NCBI GenBank assembly: GCA_013398175.1
Contig: VZRZ01007779.1
Span: forward strand, 953,610-1,017,609
Direction of reading: 5' to 3'
Origin: Climacteris rufus
Lineage: Eukaryota > Chordata > Aves > Passeriformes > Climacteridae
DNA length: 64,000 bases
Positions 1 to 15,147 of the stretch are shown piece after piece (positions within the stretch are counted from its first letter, which is position 1; each line of letters opens with the position of its first letter). The notes below the pieces were generated by a model that had not been told where the DNA came from, did no database searches, and worked only from the letters and a program-made list of their open reading frames with translations. Made by a program: the position numbers and the translations under genes.

Positions 1-699
1 GTTTCTCAACTTTAGTCCTCTGAGATTATATCAATAAAACATACTCAAAATAAAAATTAGTCAGAACAATTCTTAATATATTTGGACTGTATAAAATATA
101 ACAGAACATAGTTCTACCTCTCTGTAAGCAGTTTACCTTGGGGGGTTTTGCTGATGTTTTCTATATTTATGCATACACAGAAGTTGTAACAGAAAAAATT
201 GGCTTCAAAATTTGAACAAATAGAGAAATGAAATTTCACATTTCAACATTAGAAATTGAAGAAATCTACACTTTTTTGAGAGTTTTAGAACTCCACAAAT
301 TATTTCAAGCAACAAAATTCTTCTCATATGGTTGTTTGGTTTTTAGTAGATAAAAAATTATACTTATCTGCAACTCTATGTAAGTACCTGTACTTACCTA
401 GACTGTGACTGCAAACTCTCTCCCCACTTTATGTCTTTGCTACAACTGGTTATCCCTGGCAAAAATACTTTACAGGTTAAGACTTCTATGCTTCTCCTGT
501 TTTCAATTGTATCTTCTGCTCTCCGTAAACCTCAACCCTCTCTCTTCCAGTCTTTGAGGAAGAATAACTTTTCTTTATACCTCATTCTGATAAAGGGTTC
601 AAAATATGCAGTATTATAAAAAAGCCCCAAAACTAAACAAAGTCCCATTAAACTTCTACCTTTTAAGGATGTGAATTAACTTCCCTTTTTTCTCCTTTC

Positions 700-716
700 T
701 TTTTTTTTTTTTTTTT
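700..716. repeat. poly-T tract
   Basis: A 17-base T run follows a pyrimidine-rich stretch in the SH3RF1 intron. No adjoining SINE or LINE body is recognisable, so it is listed as simple sequence. Confidence 0.8.
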
Positions 717-3700
717 CATTTGCCAAACAGATAGAGTGATGTTTCAGGGGGGAGGAGGGGGTGTTTAACTATAGCCAGCAATTAATTTATTCCAGCAAAG
801 AGAACAATTCTGCATCATTAACACTCCAAATATTTGCCGATCCCTTCTGCCTTGCATTTATTATTACATACAAGTACTGTTTATTTAAATCCCTTGGAAC
901 TTTGTTTCCAGGTACATAGGTAGACCGAGCTAAGTGGAGCGGGGAAAGGCTTTGAACAAACAGTCCATCTGTGACTAGAGAAGGAGGCCTCTGAAGAGGC
1001 TTCCATAGCAGAAGAACTCTACACCCACACCGACCGAGCAGCAATCCATCTCCCCAAGCAGTTCAGTGATTCCTCTGACAAAGTAACAGATAATAGTCTG
1101 CTCAAATAGTCCCTTCCAGAAGCATCAAAAGCTCAATTTTGTTCTGTTTTGTCCAAAGATGAAGAAGTGATGCCACAAAGCCACAGAAACCCACACTATG
1201 AACAGAGAAAGCTTAATGCCAAACAGCATTTTTATTTATTCTATTAAAACATTTACCAAATTAGGAACTTAATCCAGAACTTGAAGAATTTGAGGATAGA
1301 AAAGGTAGTAGGAAAAATGAGAGGGTGGTGATAGGAAAGGCACACCCTGTGCAAGTTAGGAGATCCCTCCACAGACTTAATACACTGCTTTTATATTCAA
1401 GAGAAGGAGTATTGATAAAACACATTTTAACAAAAATTAGGATTTGAATATAAAGACAACTTTTTTCACTAGCTTCAGGAGATGTTAGTATTTTGCCTTC
1501 GTTTCAGATTGAAATACAAATCATGCAAAGGTTTAATAATTTTCATAAACCGGACTGATAAAAACCCCGATTTCTGACAGCCAAGTGACTGCATCAACAA
1601 GTGTCATCCCACAAATCATCCCAGTATCTTTCCTTCCCCACACCCTTTTTACCAAGGGATAAAAAAATACAACAGAAATCTGTAAGACATCATGCTTAAC
1701 TTTGTTCAGGCAACAGGGGAAAACTTAATAATCCAGAAAAAGCCCTCTCTCTTGAGACAGAGAAAAAACAGATAGCACAGAGATTTTTATTTTGCCTACT
1801 GGTGTCATACTGGGATCTGAAGAAGAAAAGCATTTTAGTCAAACAACAAAGCAACTCCTCCTACAATACAGAAAAGCTGGTCTCATTACTTCATTACTGG
1901 AACCAACTTACATTTAGACACAAGGTAATTCTTCTGCTGTCCCTCCCTTTCAAATACAACTTAGATTAAAAGCCAGTAACATAATACACTCAAGTGCTCC
2001 AAGTTAGTAAATTCTGAAAATGCCTGTAGAACTTCACATCATCCCCTTATAACACATCATAACACAGTCTCTAATTATATGATCACTGTTTTAACTTCCT
2101 AGACAGGAGACTGCATTAAATTGTTTTCTTATCATTAATCAGTGATCATAAGTTTTCATGTCTTACTCATCTTACTAACCCAGAATATTCAATTTTCAGT
2201 TTCCCTTATTGAAGTTTTAATTAAATTAAATGAACTGAAGTTATTAATAAATATTCAAAATTGCTTCAATGAGATGAGGGAGTGGTGTAACTTCCACTTC
2301 ACAGACAGAGACAAAAAGTTAACAACCTAAAGTCCTCATTCCCTTTAGCAGACTTGTTTTGTTCCTTCTCTCTAGCTTTCCTTTCCAAAATACAGAACAC
2401 TCAGTTTTGTACTTCAGAGATTTATACCACAGGTACCAGTGATGGCAAACATCAAGATGCTAAAACACACAAACACACACTTTTCCATACAGGAAACTCC
2501 TGCAGACTTATGAATGGATAATATGTTATGACTTAATATTGAAATGACTTAAGAAATCTGGGGAAAAGAAAGACATCATGCAGTCTCTAATTCAGACAGA
2601 ACACCTGACGTACTCAGCTAGCCACCAAGAGACAAAATGATGCTCTATAAATATGTAAATGGGAGAAACACTTTTCCTTTCCACTCACAAGAAAAAGAGA
2701 TTAGGAGAGCAAATTTATCTAGAATGCTTGAGACAGTATGTTGATGGGCACCACAAAAATAGTATTGCCATATTAAGCTTTGCATTGTGGTTGTCAAATG
2801 CAAGCTATTAAACTCAATCTTCTTTGACAGCGGAGAGATACAAAAGCATTGGCCTTTGCAGGAAAAAAACCACAGTCCCTTCCCTTCATTTCTGGTTCAT
2901 GGCACTTTTCTAGTCCTGCCTGAGTGGATCAGCTAAATTACCACTTAAATACCTTGGAGAAGGAGAAAAGAAGGCTTACAAGCAATTGCATGAATAAAGC
3001 AACTCAAACACGAGTTTTTAGAACTAAACATCATTTATAGCACATGGGCACATATCAAATGTCCCTTACTTTAAGACCTAAAACATCTGTTCTCTCCTTA
3101 GACTTATATTTTTAGTTAGCTATAGATAATCCCATACAAATACATCTGGCATGGGAGAAACCAGCTGCAATATGCAAATTTTACTGAATGAAAAATGATG
3201 AACTGAGCTCCACCTCCTCATGTGGGCAACTGATACTTGATTCAAATACTGTGACTGGGCTTACACGCCACCATTGCAATTTCAACAGTACAAACTCAGG
3301 CGCAACCTAAATTTTAAAGTCTAAGTACAAGAAGTTAAAGCTTTTAACTGTGGTACTCTTCCCAGTCATCAAAAAGAATAATAGCTAAAAAAAGTGAATG
3401 TACACATCTCTCCTGTCATCCTCCACACCCTACTTGAAAGCAAATATAATTGAAAAACTATGTCCCACAAATGCAATTTCCAGTGTTGAACAATCAACAA
3501 ACTCCAGAAAATTACTGCAGCTAACATTAGAAAAAACCCCTTCAAGCTATTAAATGCAGCATTTAAATTCATTGTGCTAAATACTTTCTCATTCTGACAG
3601 AGTATTTTGAAGGCTGACTCATAGTTTGCATTACAGTATGCGAGGCAGGCAACTGGAAATGGAAAAGCTAATGTCCATCAGCCTAGCTATTTTCTATATA

Positions 3701-6700
3701 CTGTTTTTATGTCAGTATTTAAAAGGATCTATGAATTAAAAATCAGCTGTCTCCAGATGTGCAGTGGGACTTCAGTTACCCCAAAAAATGCCACAGATTA
3801 TGTCAGGAAATCCAAGAAAAATGAATCAGTACTTCCAAATTATTTAATGCACTGTTAATGACGATGTTATTGTACCTTGTAAAATGCTTTTTAAAATCAC
3901 ATGTGATGATTCAAAAAACACACTTATGGCAATGTACAGACTCATGTTAGGAGCTACTTATTACATTGGTAGTCAGCAACCCTACTGCAGCAGATTTTGT
4001 GCATTTTATCACATTCTTAAGAAAAAAAGAAAACATCTCTTATTCTTCTGTTTCTCCAAATCAATAAGCAATGTAAGGTTACAGTTCAGGTAGCCAGTGT
4101 TACCAGAAGCCTGGCAGAATATTCTTTTCTCGGTGATCAAGTGCTAGTACCCATTCGTGTTTTAGCCCAAGCTAGTTTGTTAGCAGCTTTACAGTACAAG
4201 CAGAACAGAAGCTTTCTGCAATAAAGACTTACTGGGTTATTTAAATATAAAGCATTTTTTGGACACTGAAGAAAAAAAAAGAATATTGTAAAAAAAGGAA
4301 TATTGTCTAAACATACTACAATTTTTCCTTATGATACCTCAAAACACGTAGTTGAATACATGAGATAAATAAATGTACAGAGTCAAAATAACTAATTTCC
4401 TTGGGAATAGCCTTCTGTTTTGTAGATGGATTAAGGGCTTTGAGCCTTAGAAGGAAGCACTTTGGAGAATGCTGAGGTTAGATTTTGTTTTGTTTTCTCT
4501 AATATTTGTTGCAGGGAATACAGGCTCTTGAGAAGAAATATGATTTTTTTGTTGGGCCTAATTTTTCCCAGCAGACAATAGCTGCTACTGTCCAGCGTTT
4601 AAATGACCTTTGCCCTGCCCTCCTACTTTGTTTCCCTTAGGAATGTCATTCATTCTTTTGTAACACATTGCAACTCATTATTGCCTTACTTTTTCCTGCC
4701 ACTTTTGTTCTGGTCTATAAAGAGAACATATACACTGTTTCAGTCTAAGGAAAAGAAAAAAGAATTGAAAAGGAAATCATTAGGACCTCGGAGAATGTCC
4801 ACAGACAAATATTCTTGTTGTACTTCAATGTAATCTGAGTTTTTACCCCACAAACTTATCAAAAAGAAGTTGGTGAACTAACTGCAGACAATTAAATGCC
4901 ACGTTAAATACAAAATTTAAGGATATTTCTATTTTCTTTCATTATCTAGTCTCCCTCATTGCTCCCATGTCTTCATCAAAGTTTCATCATGCATTCATAA
5001 GGGAAAAGGGGTGGCTCTCCCACCCATCTCAAACCAGGCTACATGTGATCTTCATATACTCACACCTTTCCTTAGAAAACCTGCATTTGTTTAGGAGAGA
5101 CAGAATCCTGATCTGCACTAATAGTTTTCACAACATATTCTCACTGTTGCTACTGCTGTTTCGATACACTGGCACTGAGGAACAAAGGCAGACTTCCCAC
5201 TTTCGTAACACACCTGGGCAGCTGAATATTCGCAGCGACTGAACTTCTTTTAATAACCACTTCGCACGTATGTGGAGAGAGCTGCAGTATGTTTCTTTGC
5301 AAATTTCTTTGGAAAAGTACCTGAGAGGAACAATTTCAACTTAAGAGTCTAAAGTACAAACGTCCTTCAACCTCCTCAACAACTGTACAAGAATGGCATT
5401 TTCACAGTCAGCAATACAGACAAATAATATTTTCCTTGACCACAGTTCTTTGCCTAGGAGTACTAAAGATACTGATAATAAAACACAAAAGTATCCAAAA
5501 ATTACAGTAAAGTGTCTCAGCAAAAGTGCAAAATTTTGAACTACTTTAGAACTCCTACATATCAAAAAACTTTGGCAATCAAATATGACTCTCAAAAATA
5601 CATGAAGAGGGAATACAAAGCTTAAAATAAGTGGCTTGAATAATCCTCCTAAAAAAATAAGCATTACATGGAAACAGTTACAAAAACTTACTGTTACAAA
5701 AATGATACAAAACATTATACACATTGAAAATTTAGTCAATCCTGTGAGATGGACACAATTCGAATCATTGCCAAAACCAAAAAATATTTCTAGAGGATGT
5801 GGATGAGGTGACACTAAAATGATTCAAAATTACAACTATCTACTCTGAACCAGCAACCCTGGAGGGAAAAACATTTCTTCTCCCTTTCTTTTAGTTCACC
5901 AGATTATTTCTTCCCACGACGGTGCTACATGCTAGCAAGAAAAATGAAGTCTTTGTTTCTACTTCTCCTTTTATTTATAGTTTTGTGCCTCCACGAGCTC
6001 CCAGTCTCACAGAATGAAAACTGCCACTGGAAACATTGCAAACATCATGTTAAATCACACAGCAAGTTACTTCCATATCATGTCCAACTGCTTGCTGTGG
6101 AAAACCAGAGGCTCTCCTATAAAAGGATAACTGATATGTTACACATGGTATTTCATTCTTTATGCCTTTTCTTTTCTGATTTTTTTTTTTTCAATCCCAC
6201 TTAATAACCCAGCTGCTAGTCACCGTGCCAGTCACCAGTGAGAGGGTTTCACATGTTAGCTGGTTCTTGCCTAACATCGGGATTTAAAATGGGTCCTCCC
6301 GCAATCCAGCCTTCAATTCAGATCATCTCTACTTTTACAAACAAATAAGTGCAAAGATCAGCCCAAATCATTTACAGCTTTGCCAACTGGCTCCTCATTC
6401 CTCAGGCTGAAATCCTTGGCAGTTTAGCAGAGCTGCTCTTCTTGTCTGCCTTCCAGCTGCCTGCTGGGACGAGCAATATTTACCATCTTGCTCTTCAATC
6501 AGAGGGCAACAAATAACAGCATGACTTAAAAGGGGACCAATTCCCCTTCTGGCAGGAGTATTTGAACTACTGTCTTCAGGGAAAAAATTCTAATACCTTC
6601 CTACATATTCACCAAAACTCAATGTAAGAGTAGCTTTAATCTTTTAGATGCAACAGTGAAAAGCTCCAGCCACTTCAGAGGGGAAGCAGTCAACACCTAA

Positions 6701-9557
6701 GAGTGTGTGTCTTCTCCAGAGCCCAGCTGCTGGCAGCACACAGACCTGCTCTGCCACGAGTTTTCTTTCTGGAAAACTCTTCAGCATTTCAATGCTGTAA
6801 CACAATAATGTGAGTCACTCTCTTTGAGGGCATGGTTTCATTTCAGATTAATAGGAAAAAAAAAAATTTTCATTTTACAGTTACAGTCTTAAATTTTATG
6901 TTCATATGTGAATATTTAGGATTAGATATGCACAGGCCTAAGTGCTTAAAAAACAGTGTAAAGGACATGTAGGAGGAAGGTTCAAGGGGCTATAATACCC
7001 ACTCCTGCAACTAAAGACAACTCTGCCTAGCTAGTAAAATTTTAGTCCTCTTTTCAGCATGGAGATGAGAGATGACCAAGCTCATTTTAAGTAACACTGC
7101 TTTTCCAAGTTCACATGGCTTACACATTGTGCTCACCTTCAATCAAAACCAATTTTAAAAACTATTAAAAATTCTTCTCTGCAGAACTCAACGTGTAAGG
7201 TAACTTAGGCACAATCTATCAGATAAACAGCAATTCCAATCATATTTAGTGTGATGTAAACTCCACTCAATTTTTTGTCTGCACAAGCTATAGACAATTT
7301 ATTTAGTTTTCTCATTAAAATATCCCATCTATTCTAACTAACTCTAGTGAAAGGTTTTTGGCTAACGCCAGATGACAAATATAAACTAAAACCACAAGAA
7401 AGTTTAATTAAGAAGAACTGAAAAACAATGAAATCAATTTCAGTTTGCCTTATTCTTTTACTAAAACAGGCACTTTTTTAAAAACACTGCAGAGAAGTAA
7501 AAATGAAGTTTAGTGTGGCACAATATTTTACAGTAGCTACCAAATTGAAACTTGAAAACATAATTGAAAAAGTCAACATATTTTAGACTTGCTCGCTACA
7601 AGTCCCCAGAAGAGACAAAACAAGTCTGCTTTTAATGGACAAGATGATAGCATCATGCATACAGCTGAGAAACTGTTCATCTTTCCCACGTTTCAATAGA
7701 ACTATGACTTAAGAATAAATTTTAAGGGAAAGAACCCCTTAATATTTTAATTTCTTAATTTAAAAGTGATATTTACCTTAAAAATGTAGTCAAATGTGGT
7801 AGTAATTGAAACAGTTGTGCATTTTGGTTATTATGGGGCTTTACTTCAAGTAGCAAATCAACTTAAAAAACCCCACCCTCAGTTTAAACAAAAATATTGG
7901 ATGCTACAATTCATGGCTTACATTTGCTGTATCAAAATTGGCCTAAAGCAACCCAAAACATGTTCTCCTGTTCCCATTTTAGATATTTGTAGTTACTCTT
8001 AACAGCATGAGATGCTAACAGTTAGACTTCAAACAAGGAGAGCAATACCTCTTAATTTTAACAGCTGTGATTGTTATTAGCTCCAGAACATAATGCTACT
8101 TGTGCTCTCTCTGATCACTTGAACAAAATTTGACAGATGCTTAACATCGCTCTCTGAAATTATGCATACATAGTAAACTTCAGGAAACATTACACTACAG
8201 AATTTTTACAGCTAATGTGCTAATGTACACAACTGGTTAAATCAACTCTTTCTATTCCACAGAATAAGAGCTTCTAGACTTAACCTCCAGATTTCATTAA
8301 TTAGCCAAAAGTAAAGCATAGAGCTCTGTGGGGATATCATGTTTATTAACTATTCATTCAAGAGTAGCTAGACTTCAAAAGAAGCACCATGCTAAGGCGA
8401 AAAAAGTCCGATTTGTATACATGGTAGCAAACCAAGTTAGAAGAAACCTTTACACATACACCATATATCTTAGGAAACATTCATTGTAAAGTTGAATTCA
8501 TACAACAAAATTTTAAAAAATATGAAGAAATTAAACAGAAGTCTGATTTTATTCGAATACGTTTCAGAACACAGAAAACTTAATGTCAAAACTTTAGTTA
8601 CTATACTTAACTCACAGCATGCTCTACAGTAATTTATTATGCACTTCTCTAAGCTGCCATCAATCTCTGCAGACTAAACAAAAACACACGTGTATCCACA
8701 GTTTTAAAAACTGCATTATAATGCAAATAATTAGGGACTGTACACGAAAAAGGCTAAAGACAAGACTCTATGCTAGTTTAACTACAACTTTCTGAAGTGA
8801 ATACTCAGCTGCACATTAAACCTGTACACATACAGCTAGAAAAAGAAAAAGACCATTTTTCTGTTTACTGAATGCATAATAGAAATATTTAAACATTAAT
8901 TTAAAAAAAAAATCACAAACACAGCATGCTATGCAGGTAATCTAATTTATGCTAAAAAAATCTGATTTATATTACTGTAATCTTCAGGGAGTTTGTAACC
9001 AATTATGCCAAGACTTGTCTATGTTCTTTTAATATTCTGTTTGCCACTGGGAAATTTCTATTCATTCCATTTCATCAGTACAATGATTTTCATTTCAACA
9101 AGTGTGTAGATACAATCTTAAAAAACTCATTTATGAGTAAGCAACCTTAATTTCTTGTATTACAGAGTTCAAGAGAACATATATAATTTTAAAAATACCA
9201 CAGAATATTCTAGTGTAAACACCATCACTATGCAGTACTTCCATGTTTGAGATTTCTTATCACACCCACAAAGAAGATCTCAATGTGTTAGAAACCAAAT
9301 GTTTTGTAAGTACACAAATTATACATGCTCATTTCATTAAAAAAAGATATGCAGGGTTTCTCAAAAGACAAAAATCCAATAGAAAACAGATCTGCTCCAC
9401 TCACTACTTAATTTTTTTCTTAATCAAATTAGGCTTCAAAATACAATTAGAAATATCATGTCCAAAAAACAGCTCTAATTCTGTTCGCTACTACTAGCTA
9501 ACTGAAAACAATTCTAGTCCACTATTGAAATCAGGAATCTGTAATTTGCATAAGAAA

Positions 9558-9990
9558 CCACAGAATCACAGAATTGTTTGGGTTGGAAGGGACTTTCAAG
9601 AGCATTCAGCTACCACTGCTCTGCCATGGGCAGAGACACCTTTCACTAGGCCAGGTTGCTCAAAGCCCCATCCAGCTTGGCCCTGAACACATCCAGGGAT
9701 GGTGCATCTACAGCTTCTCTGGGCAACCTGGTCCAGTGCCTCACCAACCTCACAGTAGATAATTTCTTTCTGATATCTAATCTAAACTGACTCTCAGTTT
9801 GAAGCCATTCCTCCTTGTTCTATCACTCCACATCTTTCCAAAAGGTCCTTCTCCAGCTCTCTTGTAGGCTCCCTTCAGGTACTGGAAGGTTGCTCTAAGG
9901 TCTCCCTGGAGCCTTCTATTCTCCAGACTGAACAACCACAATTCTCTCAGCTTGTCTTCACAGGAAAGGTCTTTCTGCCCTCTGATCACA
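9558..9990 (-). mobile_element. CR1 LINE fragment, 3' end
   Basis: The + strand opens with CACAGAATCACAGAATT and GGTTGGAAGGGACTTTC, the reverse complement of the CR1 tail, so the element lies on the minus strand, sense with SH3RF1. Further matches to the CR1 3' region from memory include GGCAACCTGGTCCAGTGCCTC and the block about FKLR that makes a 70-codon open frame at 9777-9989. It is about 430 bp, so it is 5'-truncated like most avian CR1 copies, and it has no working reverse transcriptase. Subfamily not assigned. Confidence 0.93.
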
Positions 9991-10309
9991 AAAATAATAA
10001 ATACCTGCTTGTGTACAACAGTACTACTTTTAACCCTTGTTTCAGGTGTAGTAATTTTTTGTTAAAAATTTAGCATGAAAGAAATCACATTGAATGTATT
10101 TAATAAATGAAAAGTAATTTACTTTGGCAAGCTTTCTGTAAATTACAGTAACTGAGATATTTATTTGCATAAGCCAGAGAAATGTAATATTTCCCTTTTA
10201 GCGTACATGGATGTTTCCTCATGCCAATATCTAAATGCAGCATGAGATGATTTCTGAGTCCCCTTAAGCTTAGGTACAAAGTAAATAAGCAGTAGACAAA
10301 GTTTCTTTT

Positions 10310-10324
10310 AAAAAAAAAAAAAAA
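10310..10324. repeat. poly-A tract
   Basis: A 15-base A run in the SH3RF1 intron with no recognisable retrotransposon body next to it. Confidence 0.75.
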
Positions 10325-13300
10325 TTATTTGATTAATTTCACAGATCAAGAACTAAAGACTACTTCAACTTCTTTGGAAGACATTATTTCAGCATCTAAA
10401 AAGTTATTGCTTCTGTTTTCTACTCCACTTTCCTGCTGAAGATTATAGTCCATTTGGCAAGGACTATAGGAAAAAAACCCCATGTACTCGCTCATCAGCA
10501 GGCATAGTTCATAACCTGCCCATTAGCCTAAGCTGACTTTGTCAGTAACCTTCAGCAGAGGACAGGAGTGATAACAGTTGAAATTGCTACAGATAAACCT
10601 ATCAAAGACCATGATTCAGCATGCACAGACTACGTGATGTGTCCAGTGTCATATATTCAGCTTAAGAGCTGGAACTTAACAGTAGCTTACAGTCATAACT
10701 ACAAGACAGCTTTCATTAATGCACTTTATTATTGGGGGCAAAAACTGAAGTTTTCGAATTCATCCTGTAATTTTCAGATTTTTCTGATGGCTTACAGTCC
10801 TTCCTTCTTTTCCATAATGTTGAATTCCACCCAAGCCTACAAAGAGTTAGATAAACTCCATAACTTACCTAGAATACTCTATCTTGCAATATACAAATTT
10901 TTCAAATTAATGTACTGCCATATTCTCATAAGGCTAGACTGGGGAGCAATCTTTACCACAGGAACCTGAACTGAAAGAATACTGACAGATTTGGTCCAGA
11001 GCACTGATACAAGCTCATCTCTTTCAGCAAATTCAGCTGGAGTTGATTCTTTGTACCCATGGTATTATGCTTATTTTGCCTTTCTTTTAAAAAGTATGAG
11101 TTCATCAGCAAAGAAAAAACCCAGCCTGATAAGGAGAAACTGAAAAAAGGGCTTTAGCTGTGGAAAAACATTTATACAACCACCATGAAGGAGTTTTTTG
11201 AATATATCATTAGGCAAAGATTAACTTTGCTTAGTATTTCTCTTTTCATCTGCTCATGAAATTAAAAAAAATGGGTTTTTTTTCATTAAGGAAATACCTA
11301 ATTTTATGACATAATATTTCATGATTCACCAGTATATGATTTTCAATACATGTACTTGAGCTTACCACAGCAAAGATGGTTGTACATCTATATTGGTTTC
11401 TCAAACAGTAAAAGAACACAAGAAAACAGCACCATATAAAGACCCCAATCACCACGTGCAGCACTTGAAAGGTCTCTGCACTTACATAAAACCAATTCAT
11501 GCAAGAAAACTGCCAGTATCATAGGAAATAGAAGAGTATAGGACAGATGATAGATTAAGAAGTACCTTGTATGTGTAACATTGGCTAAACACATACCAAT
11601 ATTTATGAATGCATGAGTACAATGCTTACTAAATACAGCAGTATACTGATAGTGCTGCTGTGCCTCCATCTTCACACACACACTGAAGTGAGAACCTTCT
11701 GAGTACAACCTATCATTTGTTCGAAAGAAAACAACGAGTGTCGTTCCACCTCTGAAAACACGTTATTTTCACAGCTTGCTATACTTATTGCAATGGATTG
11801 TAGGAGAAGCTACTCTGGTAAGAAAGTTTAGCAGAGAAGGAAAAAACCAATGGGTGCTATGTAAAACGCATTTTCACTATGGGAGACAATCTTGTGAATC
11901 AGATTCAATCTCTCTTTGTTCCACTCAAATGTACTTGTTGAGAATTACAGGCCTCAACTCCCCACCTGCTGGAAAGAGGATCTAAATGGTAATCCAATTC
12001 ACTGAACATATTATGGAAAGTATTTTTATAACATTTAATTTAATCTTTCCTCTAAGGGCTCAGACTCCAAAGGCAGGGAAAAACAACACCAAAAAAAAAA
12101 AAAAAGAAACTAATAAAAGATTATTTGTTGTCACTCTTCTCCACAAAAACTTAGCAATATTTGCATCACCTCTTTTATAAAGAAATATAACTTGCCTTAA
12201 GTTTATCCACCAAGTGAATAACTATTAAGAAACTCAAAAATTCCTATTTGATAATAACTTATTTGCCTTTTCCACGGTTGTTTACAGAATGTGTACACTG
12301 AAACTAATTTTCATTATCTGCACTTACACAAAAAACAAGAAACATCAATTTTGCCACTACAGAAATCAATACTTAATACTTTCCCACTACTACTAAAGTT
12401 ATACATTTTAAGAGCCATGTTTAGGTTATGCACTAAGATGTAATAAAGACCTGAAATCTTTATGGATCCAGTGGCTCTTTCCACATTTATACCACTCAAG
12501 AATACAATTAAACCTATTTTACAGCCTACTTCATCTACATATTAAATTATAAATAAGACCAGTCCATTCAAGATGAAGGCAGCAATTTGCATAGTCAATC
12601 ACTGCCACAGCCCAGAATAATTTAGGGACAGGAACTACAGAATAGTTCATTGCTTCTGCCCCAGTGATTTCCAAAATAATTTGTGAGTCGGAAATATTAT
12701 TAAAAGAAGCAATTTCTACATTAGCTTGGAATCCTAAGCTCTCTCTGTCTGACACATCAGGTTTTCATAGAAGAAAGATTTCTCTCCCACATCTGTCAAT
12801 GAGTATTTAATCCCGCATTACTTTATATCATCCAGTATTGAGTTTTAAAAGGTTTATAGTAAAATAAGCTTAAATGAATTTTGAGTATTGAAACTACAAA
12901 TTATTGTTGAATACAAACACAATACTGAAAGGAAATATAAGTTATCTTAAAAAAAAATAAGATGGTAAGGGGACTCGAAGTGCCATGTGGCACTGACTTG
13001 TTCACCCAGCCAGCATGCTGACAGCTCTTTCCCTTCCACTTTCTCTTTGACCTAAGGAAATAGACTGATCTTCATCTGGGAAATCCAGGTTAATCTAAGT
13101 ACCAACAGTCATTCACCAAAAATTGCTTTTCTTGACACTGTGCCTTCTAAAGTCACTGAGATGCTTTCTAAGAAGCAAGAAAGATAAAAAGCTCAAAATT
13201 TTAAAACCCCAATAAAAATAATTTTCCCTACTGTAAGTCAAAATTTGCTTAACATATAAGGAATTTTTGGTAACATTTCACTTTTTACTTACTACATATC

Positions 13301-15089
13301 TATTTCAACTATATTCTATCAGAATTTTAGCACAGCTTCACCAGTGGCACTTACAACACTCACCACATTGAGCATTTAAAGCAATTTCACCTTTGAGAAA
13401 TGAAGGAAAGAAAACCATCCTTCATGCTGATTTGGAGTGTTGTAAAGTAACACTAAATGTAGTAGATCTTCTTGAATCAGAGATGCATATTAGCCCTGGT
13501 AGTTCTCTTACTCCTTGTTCATTTTCTAAGATCTTTCGCAAGTGACTCAAATAATTATTTTTCTTTTTCTCGCTTGGCCTGCACAAGTGAGTAGAGATGA
13601 CTTAGAGCTCCTCAGGCTGTAGCTGGGTGGATAGTGCCCACTTTCCACAAACAAGAGCTGAAGAGTCTACATCCCCACAAACTGAGAATAAAAGGTGTGT
13701 GTATTTTGGGAAGTACTCAAGACACTGAAATACTGGGCAGGGTTTTTTTTTTCCTGTTGTTATTTAAAGTGACTGCCCTATTTTAGGGGGAGTTCTTTTG
13801 TTTTTGAAGAAAAATAACTTTTGAAGGAATCCTCAACATAACCATTTAACTCTAGGAGAGTATTTCATACTGTGAATACCAGGGAACTAGTCTTCTCCAA
13901 TTCAGAACTGGCTCACCCAGCTGTGGAGAGGCAGGATTTCAGACACATGCTATTTTTCAGAGGTATCTCTGGGCTACCTGCAGTGGGTCCCTTTGGAATA
14001 CCAGTCATTGGGAAACCAAAATGACAGCAAAATGACATAAGAATATAAACACAATTGGGTCAGACAAACAAATTTGATGTCGCCTACCCCACCGTAAAAA
14101 CAGGTTTCTGCAGAAGAGTGTACGGGATAAACACCTTCCTGCTGCAAAAAAAAAATGGCTAAAATTAGTTTCAGAAAACCGCATTTCAATCAGGATCTCT
14201 CACCAATAATTGTCATGGAAAGCACACTGAATTTCAACAAGAGCAAGTGTGTGAGGCCAGACTTCCATTAATAAACCTTATCACTAAATCTACTACGATT
14301 AAATCTACACTCACAAAGGCTGCTGCTTATTAACAGATCTTTCTCATCTCAGCAACATCTTAGCTTAAGACATAGATGAACAGCTTATTTTACTGCTAAA
14401 GTGCTAAAGGCTGCATTTAGTTTTTGACAGTCACAGCAGTTCTGATGTGCCTTGGTGGCAGCTTTCATTGCAGTGTTATTGCTACAAACCGGAAAATCCA
14501 AACACTAAAAGCACACACAGGAAAACGCTGGTGGATATGCTTAGCATTTGACAGTCTTGTCTATTCAAGGATGATTCACTTCAGAGAAGCTTCCAGCACA
14601 ATGTCACTTAGTCTAAGAATTTCTCCTAATTTTCCCAACCTTGGACTAAGCAAAATCTAAAGCAGAGTAGTGATGTAAGCTGGACTCTGGTGTTTTGGGT
14701 TCCACCTCCAGCCAAGAACAGCCTGGGTTGTACACTGGTTATAACCTTGGCAGTGCTCTCCTCTGTTTCCATCACTGCCAATACTAATGAAACAAACTAG
14801 ACCCAAGAGGTTTCTCAGAAACTTCGTGTTAATGCTGCCTGGCTGGAACTATCTGTAATGCTTGTACTAATTATCCCTGAGTAGATTAGACCAGAGAGTG
14901 CCAAGCCAGCCCAGCAGCCCTTTCTGTGCACAGTCTGCTGGGTGATCACATTTCCAAACTCAAAATTATATTAAATGGTTGACACTGACAGAAATTGCAA
15001 CAAAGCCATGACTTTAAAAATCATTATAGCTACAATAAGACAATCATTACTGACACACACTGATTAGAAGAGATTAAAAATATATCAAT

Positions 15090-15147
15090 TCAAGCAATAC
15101 ATAAAAGTAATTCACATAAATAAAAAATAATCAAGCAATACATAAAA
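15090..15147. repeat. short direct repeat, 41-bp offset
   Basis: TCAAGCAATACATAAAA occurs at 15090-15106 and again at 15131-15147, separated by AT-rich sequence. It looks like a small local duplication in the SH3RF1 intron. No function is suggested. Confidence 0.8.

Noticed and set aside
5341..5814. 157-codon minus-strand hydrophobic ORF in the SH3RF1 intron
   Set aside because: Phe/Leu/Cys-rich composition is expected from a T-rich strand; one ORF this long is plausible by chance in 64 kb, and no domain or splice context is seen.
9777..9989. 70-codon minus-strand ORF resembling a conserved peptide
   Set aside because: It lies inside a CR1 fragment; the apparent conservation is repeat sequence, not a gene.
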